Under the pieces are notes generated by a model, which was given only the letters and a program-made list of their open reading frames with translations, ran no database searches and was not told the origin of the DNA. Positions 8,616 to 12,500 of a stretch of 12,500 nucleotides of DNA are shown here, in pieces (the first letter of the stretch is position 1; the number at the start of each line of letters is the position of its first letter). Position numbers and translations under genes: made by a program. Origin of the DNA: Chondrilla cf. caribensis. Lineage: Eukaryota > Porifera > Demospongiae > Chondrillida > Chondrillidae. Location: NCBI GenBank assembly GCA_964020155.1, contig OZ026558.1, forward strand, positions 1,385,416 through 1,397,915, in the 5' to 3' direction.

Positions 8616-9660
8616 CTCAAACTTCCTGAGAAAATGGCCATGCTGGTGTCAGAGGGAAAGGGGGGTCACTGCCACCTATGACACCGGTGGGAAATACAAA
8701 ATGGCCTGTGCCGGTCGACAAGATACGTACTTAAATACCTGACCCATCGTAGCATAATGCGGTGTGCTAGATTTGGTATACATAATATAACTTATTGTGT
8801 TGACATTGTGATAATAGATTATTGTAAAACAGGTTCTGGCAATAGTTCTATTTTGATGTGCGTGTTTGCAGTGCTAGACACAGAACTATTAATTTTGCAT
8901 GTGGAGGTCTGTCTTGTTTCCCACCAGAACAAGTGGTACAGAGCAGATGTAATACTTGAGTATGATAATCACAGTGGGTCACATAATGATGTACTCACTG
9001 GTTACTACCAGTCATGTCCAGTATCCTGTCATGAATGATCTTCACTACTTCAAAACTGAACACAAAGCAAGTGAACATATTCTATCAGTTAATATATCTC
9101 AACCCATACCTTACACAACCACACCTCGAAGATGCAATTTGGTAATATCTTCTCTTTGCAGAGGAATACTGCTATGTCCCTTACAGTGTTCGCGCATTCT
9201 CCGACGAGGTTTCTATCACAGGAAAGCAATAATGCACATACAGTCTGGAATGTAGGAAAACTTTACATACCCTTGGGTTTTATAGTATGAAACAGAAGAC
9301 TTTGTAAAGCTCCCTTGCCGTAGCTACGAGCTACGTAGCTCGACCATCTTCGAGCACGGTATATTCGAATTTAGGAAATACTGCAACATCATATAATATG
9401 CATTCCTACGCGTAACTACTACAGTGAATTTATATTATTTATATTGTGCGAACAAAATGGCCGATTTCAAAACGCCGACAATTAGGATTTGGGCTAGAAT
9501 TTTAGCGCAAAGACTTCAACGAACTTTAAATCTTCACCGAAGGTTCTTCTAAACCTATTAGAGACGATTAAGTGATTCGAGTGCCTGGGGGTGGCCTATT
9601 CTCCGAATTGAACATTGAGGGCAACTTTAAATAGCGCAGATAATAATGATAAAATAGATA
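8616..9660. other. Non-tandem segment between satellites A and B, first part
   Basis: This is about 1 kb of mostly AT-rich DNA with no tandem structure. It holds AAAATGGCC three times (8631, 8698, 9454), an inverted pair GGTGTCA (8645-8651) and TGACACC (8679-8685) in a G/C-richer patch, the 8-bp palindrome CACCGGTG (8682-8689), and a small inverted pair ACTGG/CCAGT at 8997-9012. A plus-strand open frame at 8757-9038 (93 codons) contains KWYRADVI, which loosely recalls the WYRA core of Tudor domains. The frame otherwise does not resemble a known protein and I do not call it a gene. TTCTCTTTGCAG at 9150-9161 resembles a splice acceptor, but all three frames after it are open for some distance, so the reading frame gives no support. 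Confidence 0.5.
9327..9342. repeat. Perfect 16-bp palindrome
   Basis: CGAGCTACGTAGCTCG is its own reverse complement. It is immediately preceded by an overlapping alternative pairing, GTAGC(TACGA)GCTAC, at 9320-9334, so the region can fold in two competing ways. It is unique in the window and lies outside both satellites. No known regulatory role can be assigned. Confidence 0.8.
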
Positions 9661-9661
9661 G

Positions 9662-9734
9662 GTCACGGTGGCGGGGTGGTCAGGTGACACGACTCTAGGC
9701 TCCAGGTCGCGGGTTCGAATCCTCAATAGGACGG
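9662..9734 (+). mobile_element. tRNA-derived SINE head (tRNA-Leu-like) or tRNA pseudogene
   Basis: Internal RNA polymerase III promoter boxes are visible. A box A-like TGGCGGGGTGG lies at 9669-9679 and a perfect box B, GGTTCGAATCC, at 9712-9722. Their starts are 43 bp apart, close to the spacing in a tRNA without a long variable arm. A run of seven T follows at 9735-9741, a possible Pol III stop. The start (GTCACGGTGGC) and middle (CTCTAGGCTCCAG) recall tRNA-Leu, with TAG where the anticodon would be, but the long leucine variable arm is missing. Acceptor and T-stem pairing are poor, so this is not a working tRNA. The most likely reading is the 5' head of a SINE whose body may run to about 9900. 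The tail family is not recognised and no target-site duplication was found. Confidence 0.65.
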
Positions 9735-9755
9735 TTTTTTTCTCTGAAAAAAAAT

Positions 9756-9795
9756 AGCTCCCCCTACTCTCTACAAAGAACCGTAGGGGGGAGCT
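9756..9795. repeat. G/C-rich hairpin downstream of the SINE head
   Basis: AGCTCCCCCTAC (9756-9767) faces GTAGGGGGGAGCT (9783-9795), giving a stem of 12 pairs with one extra G and a 15-base loop. It follows a T7 and A8 pair at 9735-9754, which could itself extend base pairing. It may be part of the SINE body or an unrelated small inverted element. Confidence 0.7.
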
Positions 9796-10315
9796 TTGAG
9801 ACTCGCGGCTGACCTCCCAGCTAGAATAGTGTCTTCTGCATTTGTGGAATGACGCAAGTACACAGTCTCTGTGGAAAGTCCCTGTAGAACTCTCCATATA
9901 TAGGTGTCTTTGACCCTGAGTGGGTGACTATTTTATTAATTACAAATTTCTTCATTTCATTAATTTTAATGTGATCATTGTAATACAGTATTTTGATACT
10001 TGTATAAATTATGGACAACATAAGGTTGGAAAGAGTGAAAGCTATTGCTACACCCACGTACTACCGTTTTAACTAATATTTATTATGTAATTATGCATTT
10101 ATTTTAATTGTCAATAACGAGTATCTATGGCCTAAATAAGTGACAGTCGATTAGAACAGAGGGAATGGGTATTTCCTGTGAATGTGTAAAAGGGGTGGGT
10201 CCTGTATTGATGTTAAGGCGTTAAAATCAAGATGCTGATTGTCCCACATGTAGTTGAATTTGACAGTTTACAAAGCCAAAAGGTTTCAAAATAAAAGTAT
10301 GTCAGTCACCTATAG
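9796..10315. other. Non-tandem AT-rich segment before the right B array
   Basis: The first 100 bases may still belong to the SINE body. From about 9905 the sequence is AT-rich and shows no open frame, tandem repeat or RNA gene that I can support. It ends at CACCTATAG, after which B-family sequence starts abruptly with CATATGTTAATTTAGG. Confidence 0.5.
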
Positions 10316-10764
10316 CATATGTTAATTTAGGTCCCCAACTAGGTCCAGTAAAAATATCAAGTTGACACGCCCACTTTCACAAGAGCTATTTAAAAAGGTG
10401 CTTAGCGTTTATTCCCTTATACACTCCCATACATTGAGCACCTCCGAATGTATCAGGGGTTACGGACATCATATGGAGATAGGAATTGTTTCATATTGTA
10501 GTTCATGTCCCCAGCTGGGTCTGGTGGAAATATCAGGTTGACACTCCCACTTTCTCAAACAGCTATTTCAAAAGGTGCTTAGCGTTTATTCCCCTATACT
10601 CTCCCATACATTTAATATACGTATATTGAGCACCTCCGAATGTAGCAGGGGTTACGGGCATCATACGGAGATGGGAATTGTTTAACATTTTAGTTCAGGT
10701 TCCCAAATAGGTCCCGTAAAAATATCATGTTGACACGCCCACTTTTACAAGAGTTATTTGAAAA

Positions 10765-11510
10765 GGTGCTTAGCGTTTATTTCCCTATACTCTCCCATAC
10801 ATTGAATAGATATTAAGCACCTCCGAATGTAGCAGGGGTTTGGGGCATCATACGGAGATGGGAGTTGTTCATATGTTAATTGTGGTCCCCAACTAGGTCC
10901 GGTAAAAATATCAAGTTGACACGCGCACTTTCACAAGAGCTATTTGAAAAAGGTGCTTAGCGTTTATTCCCCCATACTTTCCAATACATTGAATAAATAT
11001 TAAGCACCTCCGAATGTAGAAGGGGTTACGGGCATCATACGGAGATGGGAATTGTTTAATATGTTAATTCAGGTCCCCAACTAGGTCTGGTAAAAATATC
11101 AAGTTGGCATGCCCACTTTCACAAGAGCTATTTAAAAGGTGCTTAGCGTTTATTCCCCTTTACTCTCCCATACATTGAATAGATATTAAGCACCTCTGAA
11201 TGTAGCAGGGGTTTGGGGCATCATACAGAGATGGGAGTTGTTTCATATGTTAATTGTGGTCCCCAACTAGGTCCGGTAAAAATATCAAGTTGACACGCCC
11301 ACTTTCACAAGAGCTATTTAAAAAGGTGCTTAGCGTTTATTCCCCTATACTTTCCAATACATTGAATGAATATTAAGCACCTCCGAATGTAGAAGGGGTT
11401 ATGGGCATCATACGGAGATGGGAATTGTTTAATATGTTAATTTAGGTCCCAACTAGGTCTGGTAAGAATATCAAGTTGACACGTCCACTTTCACAAGAGC
11501 TATTTAGAAA
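10765..11510. repeat. Dimeric higher-order repeat in satellite B (about 373-bp period)
   Basis: Copies 10765 and 11138 share GGGGTTTGGGGCATCATAC, GGGAGTTGTT and TAATTGTGGTCC. Copies 10952 and 11325 share ACTTTCCAATACATTGAAT, GTAGAAGGGG, TTGTTTAATATG and GGTCTGGTAA. Both pairs are 373 bp apart. Two alternating monomer types therefore repeat as a dimer. Markers of the first type also appear in the left array at about 715-735 (GGGGTTTGGGGCATCATA). Confidence 0.75.
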
Positions 11511-11570
11511 GGTGCTTAGCATTTATTCCTCTATACTCTCCCATACTTTGAATAAAAATAATATAATATT

Positions 11571-12310
11571 AAGCACCTCCGAATGTAGAAGGCGTTACGG
11601 ACATCATACGGAGATGGGAATTGTTTTATATGTTAATTTAGGTCCCAAACTAGGTCCGGTAAAAATATGAAGTTGACACGCCCACTTTTACAGGAGCTAT
11701 TTAAAAGGTGCTTAGCGTTTATTCCCCTATACTTCCAATACATTGAACAATATTAAACACCTCCGAATGTAGCAGGGGTTACAGGCATCATACGGAGATG
11801 GGAATTGTTTCATATTTCAGTTCAGGTACCCAGCTGGGTCAGATGAAAATATTTGGTTGACACTCCCACTTTCACAAGAGTTATTTAAAAGGTGCTTAGC
11901 GTTTATTCCCCTACACTCTCCCATATATTGAATAAATATTAAGCACCTCCGAATGTAGAAGGCGTTACAGACATCATACGGAGATGGGAATTGTTTTATT
12001 ATGTTAATTTAGGTCCCAAACTAGGTCCGGTAAAAATATGAAGTTGACAAGCCCACTTTTACAGGAGCTATTTAAAAAGGTGCTTAGCGTTTATTCCCCT
12101 ATACTTCCAATACATTGAACAATATTAAACACCTCCGAATGTAGCAGGGGTTACGGGCATCATACGGAGATGGGAATTGTTTCATATGTGAAGGTCCCCA
12201 TCTAGGTCCGGTGAAAATATGAAGTTGACATGCCCACTTTCACAAGAGCTATTTAAAAAGGTGCTTAGCGTTTATTCTCTTATACTCTCCCATACATAGA
12301 ACAATATTAA
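11571..12310. repeat. Second dimeric higher-order repeat in satellite B (about 370-bp period)
   Basis: The segment from 11571 and the one from 11941 share a set of private variants in the same order: GTAGAAGGCGTTAC, GGGAATTGTTTTAT, AGGTCCCAAACTAGG, AAAATATGAAGTTGACA, CTTTTACAGGAGC, and ATACTTCCAATACATTGAAC then AATATTAAACACC. Similarity weakens after about 12150. This dimer differs from the one at 10765-11510, so the array holds at least two local expansions. Confidence 0.75.
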
Positions 12311-12500
12311 ACATCTCTGAATGTAGCAGGGGTTACAGGCATCATACGGAGATGGGAATTGTTTCATATGTTAATTTAGGTCCCCAACTAGGTCCGGTAA
12401 AAGTATTAAGTTGACACGCCCACTTTCTCAAGAGCTATTTAAAAAGGTACTTTGCGTTTATTCCCCTATACTTTCCAATACATCGAATAAATATTAAGCA

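Larger units (their letters stand above)
10316..12500. repeat. Satellite B, right array (about 186-bp monomers, runs off the window)
   Basis: The landmark GGTGCTT (or variant) starts at 10397, 10574, 10765, 10952, 11138, 11325, 11511, 11707, 11891, 12079, 12260 and 12446. Spacings run 177-196 bp, mostly 184-188, giving about 11.8 copies. The 177-bp spacing reflects a short deletion before GAGCACCTCC near 10437, and the 196-bp spacing an insertion of AATAATAT-like sequence near 11555. The monomer contains TAGGTCC, TTGACACGCCCAC, AGAGCTATTT, AGGTGCTTAGCG, TTTATTCCCC, TAAGCACCTCCGAATGTAG, and ATACGGAGATGGGAATTG. There is no open frame of note. The family is not recognised by name. Confidence 0.95.

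Noticed and set aside
8757..9038. A 93-codon open frame as a protein-coding gene
   Set aside because: There is no recognisable domain beyond a weak WYRA-like string and no promoter evidence, and a length of 93 codons is unremarkable in 1 kb.
9662..9734. A functional tRNA-Leu gene
   Set aside because: The acceptor and T stems do not pair and the long variable arm is missing.
9735..9754. T-run/A-run pair as a bacterial-type terminator
   Set aside because: The context is eukaryotic; the T-run is better read as a possible Pol III stop after the SINE head.
9568..9897. A 109-codon minus-strand open frame
   Set aside because: It runs antisense through the tRNA-derived SINE head and hairpin, and is explained by them.
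1004..10315. Helitron or terminal-inverted-repeat transposon spanning the interrupting block
   Set aside because: The ends (TTGCATTTGC on the left, CACCTATAG on the right) show no matching inverted termini and no TC/CTRR pair with a subterminal hairpin. The block may still be mobile by another route.
1004..12500. Hammerhead ribozyme within the satellites
   Set aside because: Satellites sometimes encode hammerheads, but I did not find the CTGATGA core with a following GAAA on either strand by reading. The nearest strings (such as GTGATGAC on the minus strand of A) lack the required bases.

Overview
This window is eukaryotic satellite DNA. I find no protein-coding gene I can support, no bacterial-style gene order and no CRISPR array. 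About 10.5 of 12.5 kb is two unrelated-looking tandem repeat families, here called A (about 360 bp monomer) and B (about 186 bp monomer). The remainder is AT-rich single-copy-looking DNA carrying a tRNA-derived SINE head. The low gene content, higher-order satellite structure, TTAGGG-type interstitial telomere-like tract and tRNA-derived SINE suggest a metazoan, possibly a marine invertebrate such as a mollusc. The phylum is a guess.

Layout: 1-274, AT-rich and unassigned; 311-1003, left B array (about 3.7 monomers, perhaps decaying back to about 275); 1004-8615, A array (21 monomers plus a partial); 8616-10315, non-tandem DNA holding three AAAATGGCC motifs, a 16-bp perfect palindrome, a tRNA-Leu-like SINE head with Pol III A and B boxes, and a G/C-rich hairpin; 10316-12500, right B array (about 11.8 monomers, running off the window).

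Main structural points. (1) The B array looks interrupted by a 9.3-kb block (A array plus unique segment): left and right B arrays share private variants, and the two breakpoints overlap by about 56 bp of B phase. (2) The 360-bp A monomer appears to be a diverged trimer of about 120-bp subrepeats, each opening with a TGGTGAC-like motif. (3) Every A monomer carries a 46-bp near-perfect inverted repeat plus a second 22-bp hairpin. (4) The A array has local higher-order structure: an ABAB dimer block of 720 bp and a trimer block of 1083 bp. The B array has 370-373-bp dimers. (5) The first A monomer has about 90 bp replaced by telomere-like TTAGGG sequence with the monomer length unchanged. (6) A and B share a 15-bp motif, and their junction falls beside its TTGACA end, suggesting microhomology-driven joining.

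The many short open frames inside the A array recur once per monomer because the 360-bp period is a multiple of three. They are not treated as genes.
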